Shown in pieces: positions 34,290-47,183 of a stretch of DNA of 64,000 nt; position 1 is the stretch's first letter; each line of letters opens with the position of its first letter. Position numbers and translations under genes: made by a program. Below the pieces are notes generated by a model, which had not been told where the DNA came from, made no database searches, and saw only the letters and a program-made list of their open reading frames with translations. Source of the stretch: Antedon mediterranea (taxonomy: Eukaryota; Echinodermata; Crinoidea; Comatulida; Antedonidae); NCBI RefSeq assembly GCF_964355755.1, contig NC_092672.1:2728001-2792000 (forward strand), written 5' to 3'.

Positions 34290-36048
34290 TTTGTCAATTC
34301 AGTTTTCTATCTTTATTTCTGAAAAACAGAATTGCTGTATTTAAGATAAATGCTGTGCATCCGTTTTTCAAATTGAAGACCTTCTTTAAACAAGAAATAT
34401 TTCTTACAAAAAAACGCTGCTCGCTTATTGACTTATTCACTTTGGTTCATTTTATTGCTAAGGTCAAGTCGGGGGTCACTTCATCACGCCTAGATACATG
34501 GACTGTTTTAATAATAATTCATTGATTTATCTGACACCAAATTACAGTATTATATAATATCATGGGACTCATAAATACCAGAAATGCTTTGGGATTTGTC
34601 ATTCAACCGTTAGACTCTTTTCCCAGACGTTTTTGGGTCTAGCAGGTGGGACCTATAAATTATGGTGGAGTTTACATTTTCGCAAAAATGTCAGTCCCTC
34701 AGTACTAAAACTGCTGCTGCTTTATATCGGATTACGTCATCTCTTGTGACGTAGCGGGCTAAAGCAGCAGCGTGAAAAATGTTTAAAATTAAACAATAGG
34801 CCTAATGTAAATAAATAATTTTGTTTGACAGATCCAGTAAAGAATTTACTCACATTCTTTAGCTTTCGCCATCTTGGCTGATGGCTTGATCACAAGTGAT
34901 CCGGTCCACTGCTACTTCCTGGAAATCTGATGTTATTGTTTCTATATGACGTCATACTTTTTCGTAGCAATGATGTGTATACGTGATATGATATATTGCT
35001 GAACGTTTCCTCTTGTTTATTTCTTGAGATCCCCTTAATAGGAGTGTCCCCTGAATATAGGTGCCTAAAGGAGGTGAATACTTAATTTTAACTACTGTAA
35101 ATACAGAACGTCTATTAAGAGGACACCCACTTCATTAGATCTAGTTAATAATAATAATTCAAACCTAAAACTATTTCAAAAGATGACAGAGGAGAAAAGA
35201 CCACGGTCACCTGGATTACCACGTGACACGATGTTGGAATCGTAAAAGGACAGTTTATCACAATTAAAATGTTTGTTCTGTTCTCGTGTTGTTTGTGGCG
35301 AAATTAGCAAAACAATTAATATATCTTTCTTTCTTTCTTTCTTCTATCTTTCTTTCTGAAAAAATGATGTAAATTCAACATAGCTGATAAAATATGGCGA
35401 TTAGCACATTTTACATTGGTGGTATGGACAAAGGTTATTCATGTGCATGGCCTGATGTCTCAATAAAGTTATACGTAACGTAACGTACGATGAGAGTAAA
35501 TAAAGAATTACAAAATACGCCATGAGAACGGAGGCCAGACACAACATTGAATTGGTGGCTCGTATATGAGTGGCAATAAGCATTATAGTGATCAATTTTA
35601 GCTTTTTTCCCCCAACAATGGACATTTTAAGATGAGTAAATTACAATTGCATATTTGGTCTATATATATTTCCATCCAAGGAAAACGAAACTCTTCGCAC
35701 ACAAGAAAACAAATGTAGCACGAGTAAGTATTGCACTCACTACAGCGCACCATGTTTGATGAGTTGATTTGTTACAATACACATGAGCTATCAATATGTG
35801 TTGTACTATATAGTGTACTAAAGCATAGACTGAGAGATAGGGACATATACAACACTGTAGCTGTACTATGCTTGCACAGCCACTAAAATGCTGAGCTCAG
35901 TCTGAAATGGTAATTATTATAGGGAGTCTAAAAATTACAATTATATTTAGAAGAAATTAAGTTGACAGAGGTCCCAACTTAGAAAAATGAAAGTCAGAGG
36001 CGTGGCCAAACCAACAATAGACGATCCTTGAATCAGGGCCTTGCTTTA
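34290..36048. other. NLR-2 upstream region, no recognised gene
   Basis: Probable NLR-2 promoter side. Holds a TTTC microsatellite (35325-35360) and a piece near 35400-35480 related to the 8160-8230 flank of NLR-1. A short ATG with a strong GTGAGT donor occurs at 34854-34872 on the minus strand, but its phase would give a stop if joined to the DED exon. Confidence 0.4.
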
Positions 36049-36606
36049 ATTCAGAATCACCAAAATATGATCTTTGTTATCACCCGTCGGCGGATCCATG
36101 GTTTAATTAAAAAACAGACTATTTTACAATAAATTAAATTGCGAACTTACATTTTTAGCTTTAAAAGTGAATTTGACTGGAAGATCTCATAACTTGTAAT
36201 AACAGGAATACATAACGATAGGCCAACAGTCAATATTTGTGACGATTTCATACCAGTTACTGTACCACTCCTTTTAACGGGTCAACTTTAATATGTGTAT
36301 TCATATCACATATTGACGTTGGCCATGACGTCACAAAAGCTTTTCACGGTTTATGCATTTCTTTCCTTATAATGCACAATACACGATTACGAAAGTCTGT
36401 AGATATTTTATTAAAAAATCCACACAAGTTATTTATAGAAAAGACACAGAATCATTTGAAATAATTTATATATTTAAAATAAAGTTGTATATACCCACAT
36501 AATAATAAACACATTTGATTAAACCCTTGTTTAAGACTTAAATGCACTTTTTTCAACTTTAAATTTACCTAAATTTGAGATAGCATTTAACATACGAACG
36601 TTTCAG

Positions 36607-36835
36607 TACTGTAATCGAAAGAGCGACAAACTGAATAGCCACAACTAAAATACAATAACGTCTACACCCCGACGACGACGACGAGGATAAAAAGAGCGCG
36701 ACACACTGAATAGCCACAACTAAAATACAATAACGTCTACACCCCGACAACGACGACGAGGATAAAAATAGCGCGAAACACAATAGCCACAACTAAAATA
36801 CAATAACGTCTACACCCCGACGACGACGACGAGGA
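36607..36835. repeat. Three tandem units of about 72 bp with GAC triplets
   Basis: Units contain AGCCACAACTAAAATACAAT and ACGTCTACACCCCGACGACG followed by GACGAGGATA. B2 has only one reduced unit (40377-40435), so the array expanded in B1 after duplication. Confidence 0.85.
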
Positions 36836-37373
36836 TACAAATTAATAGGCTACTACAATAGTAGTTTCTCCTTGGTATATATTGTGTCAGTCAGTACGCA
36901 CCTAGGAGACTGATGATCAAATCTGTCATCAAAATGACAGGTACAGTGTATTAAACAATTTGTAGCCAACTCCCAGAGTGATCATTTTTACAACATTTTG
37001 AAGTATAGTAAAGTGTAAGGTGTGATAAATTCACAGATAGGTTATTCGATCGCCAGGATTGTTTTAGATGGTCACGTGTGCACATAATGTTAAGTTGTCT
37101 ATTGCAGCGTCAATCGTACCTGCATCCTTACATTGGATATCAGCATGAGTGGTAAGCCAATAGTCACTATTATGGTGTGAAGTTATCGAGCTGTGCATTC
37201 CTATTGGCCCGGTACCGTGAGTTTAAACGCCATATTTTGTGTCGAAACAATCGACCATCTAAGAGCATTATTGCACTGTTGAATTTAATGTTATACGTTG
37301 TGAATATAACATCAACGGTTGGGGATATCAAAGCTTTGTTATACGTTACGAATGACAATACTCTATGTATATA

Positions 37374-38708
37374 CATGGATTAAAGAATAGAAGGATATGC
37401 ATCAACGTGAGATCAAGGGTTCCTTGACTCTCGCCGACAGACCGCGGACCGCCCACAATGTTATCAGTTTAATTAACCGCATGGTAACAACGAAACGGTC
37501 GCGTGCCTATTATATTGTTTACTGCACATGTGCAACGACATTTAACCTTGTTGGCTACGCTTCTTTCGCACGTTCTTTGGTGGCATGATGTTTTAGCGCT
37601 AGCAACAATGGCGACGAACAATTTATACGACGACGAATTTAGTTATAACCTTTCTGATGAGGAATTGTAGATGCTATAATTGTAATTAGTATAGGTTTCT
37701 GCCGCGATTGATCTACGCTAATGTTTTTATGACCTGTAGTAGCCCTACATCTGAGACAATAGGCCTAACTATTTGTTGTCTCATCCTCCTACATGTAAAA
37801 TTACAAAATCAGCAAGGATACTAGGCCTAGGCTTTCTAGGCTTACTAGTAAACCATATGATTTGCCGACATTGATACTGCCTAGGTAGACAACGTGTAAT
37901 CATGATCTATATACTCACCGTTGTCTTACTTCTTGTGTGAATAATAATACGTACTTCGTTTGTTCGTGATTAAGTTTGCCCTGCGTGTACTTTTCAAAAG
38001 GACCGCTAGGTAACGAATCGCAACTATACATAGCCAGCCAATCCCGGATCAGGGATCGCTGTTTTCATTCAATTAGACCCGGTGATTGGATGTGATGTGG
38101 ATGACATAACCACTAGCCAATCACCAGGCACTACAATTTAAATATAATCACATCGATAATTAAGGAGATTTATGAAGAAACCACTGCTTAGCCATTTATT
38201 AAAACCACGATTGTTGCATGGGTGAACACCGGCCACGCTAACAACATACATGGTCAAATGCATAATTTAATATTCTATAGATTAACGCAATTTTTAATGA
38301 CAGAAGATGGCAGGCAAATAATGATAATTTAAATATAAAAATTGCATATTTTATTAATATTACCAACTACTTAAAATTACCAGTCGTAAGAAAGTGAACT
38401 TTTCGTAGTCCGATTGTGATGAAACTAAAACAGAATTATTCAGCAATATATTTTTGTTGTCAATTAATCATCGACGCAGACATGTCAATAGAACATTCAG
38501 ACTGCGCATACGATTTCTACATGGTTACGTTTTGGTCTAAAAAAATGTAACAGTTGATTCGCAGCGTTTTACAGAGGGCCGCGGTTAGAGACACGGGGTT
38601 CAATGAACGTGTTTGTTTGATTGGCAGCAGTGCTTTAGTATAGGCAAGCGCGTTGTAAAATCGTTTGATGTCACCGTCGATGCATATCCTTCTATTCTTT
38701 AATCCATG
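37374..38708. mobile_element. 1.3-kb TIR element inserted in B1
   Basis: Perfect inverted ends of about 30 bp, beginning CATGGATTAAAGAATAGAAG and continuing GATATGCATC. Apparent direct repeat GTATATA (37367-37373 and 38709-38715); B2 shows the empty site GTATATGCAAAGG at 40950. Inside, an isolated short frame at 37608-37670 begins MATNNLYDDEFSYNLSDEEL and stops. It could be the remnant of a transposase N-terminus or mere chance. Superfamily not assigned. Confidence 0.8.
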
Positions 38709-39710
38709 GTATATACAAAGGATATCAAGTAACAGCCTCTGATTGGATGCTGACTTGCACAAGATGTCACTTGTTATGCAAATTAGCATAGTAGAATAAT
38801 AGTTACTGGAACAGGATATAGGTATTTTAACCTGTACAGTATACTAGTCGTACAGAATATGGGCTATGAGGGTATAATTGTTGTACACCTTAGCTAAAGG
38901 AACAACTAAGGATATTTCAGTTGTGCACTTAAAAAACACCCAGTACGACGTGAGGACATATCGACACTAAGCACTGTATAATAATGTACTATAAGAGTGA
39001 TGCGTGCTATTTAATCATTTTGTTAGGCTTTGTGAACATGTATAATTGTGTTAGATCATTTTAGATTTGTAATATTACCGATATAATTATTTACTAGAAA
39101 ATGTTTATTGTATATTCATTATGTTAGGCCTACTATAATTTTGGTCGTCGTCGAGGAAGAGGAGACTGATGATATAGGGACAGCCACGTGACAATTCATA
39201 GGGATATACACGTGACAATTCATAGGGATAGCCACGTGACAATATTTATAGGGTCATGTTATACGTTACGAATGACAATACTCTATGTATATGCAAAGGA
39301 TATCAAAGTTTTATTTGAGAGGCGTTTATTCAAATAAATACCATCCTAATAATTAATACATTATTTAATTTAAACATCTTTTGAAACTAACTTCAGTGAC
39401 AGAGTGGGCCGTTTCGGCTCAAGAAAGAAGACATTACAGCTTGCAACATGGGCAGACATCTCGGTCCTAACGGGACACAGATAGCCTACAGTTATTCCTG
39501 CCAGCTTACTCAATATATAAAACTCGGCATCGGGATTTCACTCGATTTTAAACAAAATGTCTTATCATCAAATCTCCCTATGTAATTTTATAATACTATT
39601 CCCCACAATATATTCCGATTCTTTATGGCGTATATTTAATTTGATCTTTATTAATTTGCAGTATAATTTTTATTTTTTAATTATTCTACTACATCCGGGA
39701 TCTGCTTAAA

Positions 39711-41455
39711 TCACCAAAATACGATATTTGTTATCACCCATCGGCGGATCCATGGTTTAATTACAAAAAAGACTATTTTACAACTCTCAACATTATTCCC
39801 TTCCTATACCATCAAACGTACAACATAAACTATAAATACTTTTAGGTTTGACAATTATAAATCTAAATTGCAAACTTACATTGTTGGCTTTAAAAGTGAA
39901 TTTGACAGGAAGATATCATAACTTGTAATAACAGGAATACATAATGATAGGCTTACAGTCAATCTTTGTGACGGTTTCATAGCAGTACTGTACCACTCCT
40001 TTTTACGGGTCAAATTTAATATGTGTATTCATATCACATATTGACGTTGGCCATGACGTCACAAAAGCTTTTTACGGTTTATGCCTTTTCTTCCTTTATA
40101 ATGCACAATACACGATTACGAAAGTCTGTAGATATTTTATTAAAAAATCCACACAAGTTATTTATACTTATAGAAAAGACACAGAATCATTTGAAATAAT
40201 TTAATTTATATATTAAAAAAACCCCGTAGAAGTTGTATATACCCACATAATTATAAACACATTTGATTAACCCTTGTTTAAGACTTATCTTAAAAATGCA
40301 CTTACAGTTTTTTTCATCTTTAAATATTTACTTACATTTGAGATTTACGAACGTTTCAGTATACTGTAATCGAAAGAGCGACACACAATAGCCACTAACT
40401 AACCTCTCACATCCCGACGACGACGAGGATACAAATTAATATGCTATACTACAATAGTAGTTTCTCTATGGTATATATTGGTGTCAGTCAGTACGCCCCT
40501 AGGGCTGATGATCAATCTGTCATCAAAATGACAGGTACAGTGTATTAAACAATTTGTAGCAAATTTCCAAATTGATCATTTTTACAACATGTTGAAGTTC
40601 AGTAAAGTGTAAGGTGTGATAAATTCACAGATAGGTTATTCGATCGCCAGGATTTTTTTAGAAAGTTACGTGTGCACATAATGTTAAGTTGTCTATTGCA
40701 GCGTCAATTGTACCTGCATCCTTACATTGGATATCAGCATGTGGTAAGCCAATAGTCACTATGGTGTGGAATGTATCGAGCTGTGCATTCCTATTGGCCC
40801 GATGCGTTTAAACGCCATATTTTGTGTCGAAACAATCGACCATCTAAGAGCATTATTGCACTGTTGAATTTAATGTTATACGTTGTGAATATAACATCAA
40901 CGGTTGGGGATATCAAAGCTTTGTTATACGTTACGAATGGCAATACTCTATGTATATGCAAAGGATATCAAGTGACAGCCTCTGATTGGATGCTGACTTG
41001 CACAAGATGTCACTTGTTATGCAAATTAGCATAGTAGAATAGTTATTGGAACAGGATATAGGTATTTTTTGTACTAGTCGTACAGAATATGGGCTATGAG
41101 GGTATAATTATTGTACACCTCAGCTAAAGGATATTTTAGTTGTGCACTCAAAAAACACCCACGTGAGGACATATCGACATTAAGCACTGTATAATACTGT
41201 ACTATAAGAGTGTGCTGCGTGCTATTTATTCATTTTGTTAGGCTTTGTGAACATGTATAATTGTGTTAGATCATTTCAGATTTGTAATATTACCGCTATA
41301 ATTATTTACTAGAAAATGTTTATTGTATATTCATTATGTTAGGCCTACTATAATTATGGTCGTCGTCGAGGAAGAGGAGATGATATAGGGACAGCCACAT
41401 GACAATTCATAGGGATATCCACGTGACAATTTATAGGGTCATGATCCATGCGACA
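39711..41455. repeat. Noncoding duplicated block B2
   Basis: Uninterrupted counterpart of B1, ending in AGCCACATGACAATTCATAG repeats next to the dead GSTK1. It provides the empty site for the B1 insertion. A short frame at 40771-41034 is not shared in frame with B1. Confidence 0.75.
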
Positions 41456-41567
41456 GTTCTCATTATTGTAAGTTGCTACACATTGTCACTTATTTTGCAA
41501 TCATTTTCAATTTTATTTTTTTATTAATGCCATTATTTAGGATTAGGCCTATTTCTTGTTGTTTTAG

Positions 41568-44198
41568 ATATTAGGAAGATACAGAAAAAACTTGAATATA
41601 GACTTTCAATACAAGCCATTTAGGTGGTATATAATGTATTGTCAATAAAGGTCGTTGTGTCCCATTTATGTAGAGATTCAATGTACAACCATAGAAACCT
41701 TTTGTTTTTACAACTCATCATGTCCATAATACAGGACAAGTCGAAAATTCATTCTATGCGCATACAGAAAAATGAGCATGCGCAGAATGACTATTAGACT
41801 CAATAGCTGTGCTGTAAAAACAAAAGTGGCTAAGTGTTTCGTTCGTTCACCTTCACACCAAGTGTATCTAAAATAGCACCTGATTAATTTGTATACGCAA
41901 AGGCAGTTTGAGTAGCATTCTATAGGATTTTACTTGGAATATTTAGATGTGGTAAAACTTCACTTATTTTTTAATTTTTCAGATAATAAGCCGCCAGGGT
42001 TGAATCCTATGAAAGCAATGTACATGTTTGATGACTTAGCAATGCAACGTAATTACACCGGTGTTCCATTTTCACAATCCGTCCCAACGTCATTCTTTGA
42101 AAAAGTAAGTCAAAAGAAATTACGAAAACATGAAGATTGTTTGAAGGTTTGCATGACGAAGAAAAACAAAGGTTGGGGCATATCATGTTACCGTACCACA
42201 AAGGTTGGGGCATATCATGTTACCGTACCACAAAGGTTGGGGCATATCATGTTACCGTACCACAAAGGTTGGGGATATCATGTTACCGTACCACAAAGGT
42301 TGGGGATATCATGTTACTGTACCACAAAGGTTTGGGGATATCATGTTACTGTACCACAAAGGTTGGGGGATATCATGTTACCGTACCACAAAGGTTAGGG
42401 GATATCATGTTACCGTACCACAAAGGTTGGGGAATATCATGTTACTGTACCACAAAGGTTGGGGGATATCATGTTACCGTACCACAAAGGTTGGGGAATA
42501 TCATGTTACCGTACCACAAAGGTTGGGGGATATCATGTTACCGTACCACAAAGGTTGGGGATATCATGTTACCGTACCACAAAGGTTGAAGGGATATCAT
42601 GTTACCTTACCACAAAGGTTGGGGGATATCATTTTACCGTACCACAAAGGTTGGGGCATATCATGTTACCGTACCACAAAGGTTGGGGGATATCGTGTTA
42701 CCGTACCACAAAGGTTGGGGCATATCATGTTACCGTACCACAAAGGTTGGGGGATATCATGTTACTGTACCACAAAGGTTGGGGATATCATGTTACCGTA
42801 CCACAAAGGTTGAGGGATATCATGTTACCGTACCACAAAGGTTGAGGGATGTCATGTTACCGTACCACAAAGGTTTGGGGATATCATCTTACCGTACCAC
42901 AAAGGTTGGGGGATATCATGTTACCGTACCACAAAGGTTGGGGGATATCATGTTACCGTACCACAAAGGTTGAGGGATATCATGTTACCGTACCACAACG
43001 GTTGGGGATATCATGTTACCGTACCACAAAGGTTGGGGCATATCATGTTACTGTACCACAAAGGTTGAGGGATATCATGTTACCGTACCATAACGGTTGG
43101 GGATATCATGTTACCGTACCACAAAGGTTGGGGGATATCATGTTACCGTACCACAAAGGTTGGATGGATATCATGTTACCGTACCACAAAACTGACTTTC
43201 AATGTGTTGGGAGGATTAGAGTTTCTCTAAATGTATATTAAATCATACTTTGTTACAATTTATAAATTTCATTTTGTCATTCTAGATTCTTTGACGGCAC
43301 ATAGATTTTTGACCGACATCCAGATGACCTTGAAGAAGTATCAAGACAATTATGGATAAGAATGTGGTCAAAGGTCAACTAGTTCCAAGCATTTATTATT
43401 TCTATATAATATAATTATATTAACTTAAAAATAATTTTTTTAACAGGATAAAGAAATTTCAGATCCCACATCCGTTCTTGAGGTATGTGAAGATTAAATT
43501 TTTTTTTATAAAACTTTTTTTTTGGCAATCAAAATTACAAAAAACTGGATTAATATTTTTGTTGATTGGGGTGAAAATTTAAATTTAATACTATATTATG
43601 ATATATGATATGATATCTATTGTCATATCAAATCTACATCTTCAATTATTTTTAGGCAGTCCTGGCTGCTGGAATGTCTGAAGAGGTCGCTAATAAATGC
43701 ATGTCAAAGGTCAAAGATTAATCAACAAAGGAAGAGTTAAAAAGAATAACAGGCAATGCACTCGAAAGTGGTGTAAGTAATTTGAATTTAAAGTTTATTT
43801 TTTATTTTTAAAATTAATTCAATTCACAGTATATATTGGCGAGTCTGTAGTATACAATTACATATTCAAATAAAAAACGTGATTTTAATTTGTAGCCATT
43901 TGGCCACCATGGATATTAGCTCACAAAGATGGAGAAGTAAAGACATTTTGGGGAATAGATAAAATACCTCTTTTAGCTCATGTAATAGGTAAAAACGCAT
44001 GCAAATTATCAAATAATACTTGTAGTAGGCATACATTTAGTATTTTAAAATCACTGTATTATTAGCAGTATTGTCATCATATATTTGTCAATGTTTTCAT
44101 TTTCATTAGAAATTAATACTGTGATAATATTTTTTTTAACTTTTATACTTACAGGTGAAAAATGGGAAGGTCCATTAAAACCATCATCAAAATTATAG
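41568..44198 (+). pseudogene. Dead GSTK1 duplicate lacking exon 1
   Basis: Retains equivalents of GSTK1 exons 2-8 at 41568-41640, 41983-42104, 43286-43373, 43447-43482, 43656-43772, 43896-43988 and 44154-44198 with most splice sites. Breaks: no exon 1 in the window; exon 2 is frameshifted after YKPF; exon 3 is one base short; exon 4 lacks 14 bases; exon 6 has a TAA at 43719-43721 in place of a Gln codon; exon 7 has lost a base. The terminal SKL codons persist. Intron 3 contains a large minisatellite. A fragment or lineage-specific noncoding transcript is conceivable, but not an enzyme. Confidence 0.93.
42168..43195 (+). repeat. 31-32 bp minisatellite, about 32 units, in the dead GSTK1
   Basis: Unit: GGTTGGGGGATATCATGTTA plus CCGTACCACAAA, with small variations (GGGG, GGGGG, TGAGG). 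GSTK1 has one related unit at the same intron position (25263-25305), so the array arose by expansion from a single copy. The unit has no stop in any plus frame, so the array yields several false open frames of 120-200 codons. Confidence 0.97.
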
Positions 44199-45485
44199 TC
44201 TGCTGCCCTCAACAGATTTCAGTTTGTCAAACTTTTTAAACAGATCAACATTACTGTTATTTTAACCAAAACATTGTATCATGGTTTTCATTGTGATTAC
44301 AAATAACATTTGATTGTTTTTATCTACCAATATTATCTTCAGTGAGACCACTATTTTTAATTCACACTACAGAACATCAATTTAGGGTTTATTATTGTGA
44401 AAAATTGATTATAACCAAACTTTTATAATTTATGAATACTGTATTAAAATCGATATTTTATAAACAGAATATATTTATAAATGATGACTTTGTTGTAAAA
44501 TAATGTGAAACATTAAAGTAAAAGAATTATCAGCAGTTTATTTGCATAGAGTTTTTATTGGAATAGCTGAAGTAAAAAAATGACAGAAATTAAATTTAGA
44601 GTAAGTTAGGTCCATCCCCCCATCCATTGTATTCTCTCTATTATAACACGACATCTGTATCCTCACTTTAAAGTGATCTGAGCATCTAGAAAATAATTAA
44701 TCAAAAACACTCTTTGTATTAGAATTATTAGGTTGGCATTTTGACTGAACTTATCACTGGTACAAACTGAACATAAAGCATTACTTTACTGTGCAAAATA
44801 TTAAAAAATAACATTTTTGTTTACTTCCGGTTTAATTGATTAGGAGGAGGTGGATAGATTTTTTAATGAAAGTTTGTAATAATTGGTTTTGTTATGGGTT
44901 TGCTACTAAAGCTCTGTCCACACTGGGGATCAGCAAGTGCGATCAATTGTAAAGCTCTTTATTTATACTTTATGTGACACTCAGTTAAATATAGTTATAG
45001 TTATATAGAATCGGTGACTTTTATAAATATCTATAATTTTCTTTGAATGAATGATATTAACATGTTTATTTTAGGGTGTATGCTAACGCAAACTCTGAGA
45101 AACCTTGGGAGAAAGTATTGTCATTGAATAGTTGGGTACTGTGATTGGTCAGTTAAATTCCAGGGCAACACACATGCACAGTACAAACTCCCAAGACATC
45201 TTGGATGAAGAAAACAGGCCTCAAAGGTGTGTTTTTCTCCCGAGTTCAACAATGGACACCTGCGAAATCTCGGGAGATTTTCCTCAAAATTGTCTTCACA
45301 CTATGCAAACCTGGTTACAACTTGTTACATTTTTGCAGATGTGAAAAGGGTATTAGAAAACTAAGTTTTTTTGATGTACACATTTTTGTTACACTCTAAT
45401 CCTGATAAAAATTCATTATCATCCTGGAAAAGTAGTTCTCAGCAATACAACAAAACAGGACAAATTAGTAGTTTATATAACAACA

Positions 45486-45491
45486 TTTATT
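45486..45491 (-). promoter_or_regulatory. Candidate polyadenylation signal of the second NUDT8-like gene
   Basis: AATAAA on the minus strand, conserved in position with the first copy (17237-17242). A transposon insertion (45933-47009) now lies between it and the stop codon, so the 3' UTR would be about 1.7 kb if this signal is still used. Confidence 0.4.
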
Positions 45492-45674
45492 CCACTAAAA
45501 TAAATATAAAATATCAAACCTGATTTAATTTTATTGTATAATATTATCAGTTAAAACATGAGACATTAATGTTAAATACTGATATTCAATATTTAGCACT
45601 TAGTTTATTAACTTCTGTTTAACTTTTCTTTAAAATATTATATTATAAATGGGGGAAAGATAAAAGGAAAATAA

Positions 45675-45757
45675 GGGAAAGCCAAAGGTCAATTGAAGGC
45701 CAAAGGTCAATTGAAGACCAAAGGTCAATTGAAGGCCAAAGGTCAATTGAAGACCAT
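45675..45757. repeat. 18-bp tandem repeat CCAAAGGTCAATTGAAGG
   Basis: Four to five units alternating GAAGGCCAAAGGTCAATT and GAAGACCAAAGGTCAATT in the 3' flank of NUDT8 copy 2. Each unit contains AGGTCA, a nuclear-receptor half-site sequence; a function is speculative. Confidence 0.85.
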
Positions 45758-45932
45758 CCAACATTTGACTACAAAGTATTAAATTGTTAGATGTAGATGC
45801 TAGAAAAATCTTTATATCAGTTTCACATTTTAAATTTTGTTATATACTTGTGCATGATAACGACCATTTTCAAGTTATCAACATCCTTACTTTTTGTTTC
45901 AGTCTTGTCTATTGATGCTGATGTCACAAAAG

Positions 45933-47009
45933 GGGTGTCAAACCTAAGACCACGAAAGCTAAGACCCCTAAGATAAGACCTAAGATCACGAAAGCTAAGA
46001 CCCAAGACTTAAGATTACAAATATTTATCTTTCGCACCTGCCTTGTATTTTAAATCCCAACATTTATTCTGAATACCACACCTTAGAATTGGCACTTTCA
46101 TGAAAAAGAATCACATAAAAAGTAACAAATACATTTTTAAATTGATGATTTTACAGACGTTTTTCTCGCACACAAAATGACTAGCCTACAGTACAGTAGG
46201 CCTACCCCATGTTCAATGTTTTTGTTTCTATGGAACGTCAAAAGAGCAAAAATTATATAGAGGGCTGAAAACTCTGTGGAGTCCATCTACAGTGTGGATG
46301 GAACAATGTAAAATTAAAATTGTAATGATAATAGTATAATCATGCAAGTACGAGGAAATAAATACTGGCAAATAAATTTTAATTAAAAAATCATGATAAG
46401 TTTTTTTGGTTCGTTTTCTTTCTGTTTTTATACTTGTACTATTATTGTTGCTCTTTTGGCGCTCCATAGAAACAAAAACATTGAGCATGGGGAGCTCGAG
46501 GAGTTACATTACAGTATACAAAGAAACACATCTGTAAAATCATAAATTTAAAGGATTTATTTATTTGTTATTATGTGTTTCTCCTTCTGAAAGTACTTAT
46601 AAGTCCTGATTTTAAAGTGTGGTGTTCAGGATAAAGTTAGTCAACAAATTTGGAGTCAAAATACAAGAAAGGCAGGTGCGTAAGAAAAACATCCTCTGAA
46701 CCAACACAATGGAGTAAATATATACTAACAAACACCCCGTCAACTTTGTTTGTTGTAAAGAAAAAATATACATTTACTCAACGGGCGAAAATAATGTGAG
46801 TTTATCTATGTTTTGCGGTGGTATTAAATTATATTTATGGTAAAAATAAATGAAACCTACTGTGTTTAAAATTATGTATGGATAAACAAGTATTGTTTTT
46901 AAGCTGTAGTATATCTTAGAATTTGTAATCTTAGGTCTTGGGTCTTAGCCTTCGTGATCTTAGGTCTTAGGGGGTCTTAGCTTTCGTGGTCTTAGGTTTC
47001 GTGACACCC
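45933..47009. mobile_element. GGGTGT...ACACCC element with 10-bp target duplication (copy in NUDT8 3' region)
   Basis: Same family as 22748-23842, inserted in the opposite orientation. Flanked by GTCACAAAAG (45923-45932 and 47010-47019). The ends carry tandem CTAAGACC/CACGAAAGCT units, and the core is palindromic around the AAAGAGCAA motif. Confidence 0.88.
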
Positions 47010-47183
47010 GTCACAAAAGCTTATTAAAATCTTGATTTAACTGTATCTTCATATCAGCCAAAATAGCACGCCCTCTGTATTTTGCTCAGTCTCTGAGCAC
47101 TTAATTTTGTTTAGATCTTTTTAGTAAAAATCCTGTCCACTGTATCTGATAATTGAATAAGTAAAACCTAAAAAAGTACATCA

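Larger units (their letters stand above)
36049..39255. repeat. Noncoding duplicated block B1, interrupted by an insertion
   Basis: Parallels B2 (39711-41455) over its length, starting near TTGTTATCACCCGTCGGCGG and ending in tandem AGGGATAGCCACGTGACAAT units. The alignment breaks at 37374-38708, where a 1.3-kb element has been inserted. Indels are scattered and no frame is shared, so it appears noncoding. Confidence 0.8.
44199..45932. other. Flank of the dead GSTK1 and 3' end of NUDT8 copy 2
   Basis: Up to about 44960 this matches the GSTK1 3' flank. Sequence at 44990-45085 matches 16296-16445, and 45430-45600 matches the NUDT8 copy-1 3' UTR (17205-17310). Between these, 45090-45420 is unique, with no recognised gene. 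Confidence 0.5.

Noticed and set aside
34854-34872. Alternative NLR-2 first exon (MAKAKE, GTGAGT donor) on the minus strand
   Set aside because: Its phase matches other start exons, but the carried T plus the DED exon start gives TAA, and NLR-1 has no counterpart. The start at 34289 is better supported.
36565-36792. Minus-strand frame with SSSSSSGCRRY repeats
   Set aside because: It is the product of the GAC-rich tandem units; B2 does not keep the frame.
42168-43195. CRISPR-like array
   Set aside because: The units are contiguous, with no unique spacers, and the genome is animal.
41934-43241. Several overlapping plus-strand open frames of 120-200 codons rich in YHVTVPQRLG-type repeats
   Set aside because: They are translations of a 31-32 bp minisatellite in three frames and shift register as unit length varies. 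Only the first part overlaps a true GSTK1-derived exon.
45132-45399. Plus-strand frames at 45132-45399
   Set aside because: Short, overlapping in two frames, without paralogue, domain or splice support.
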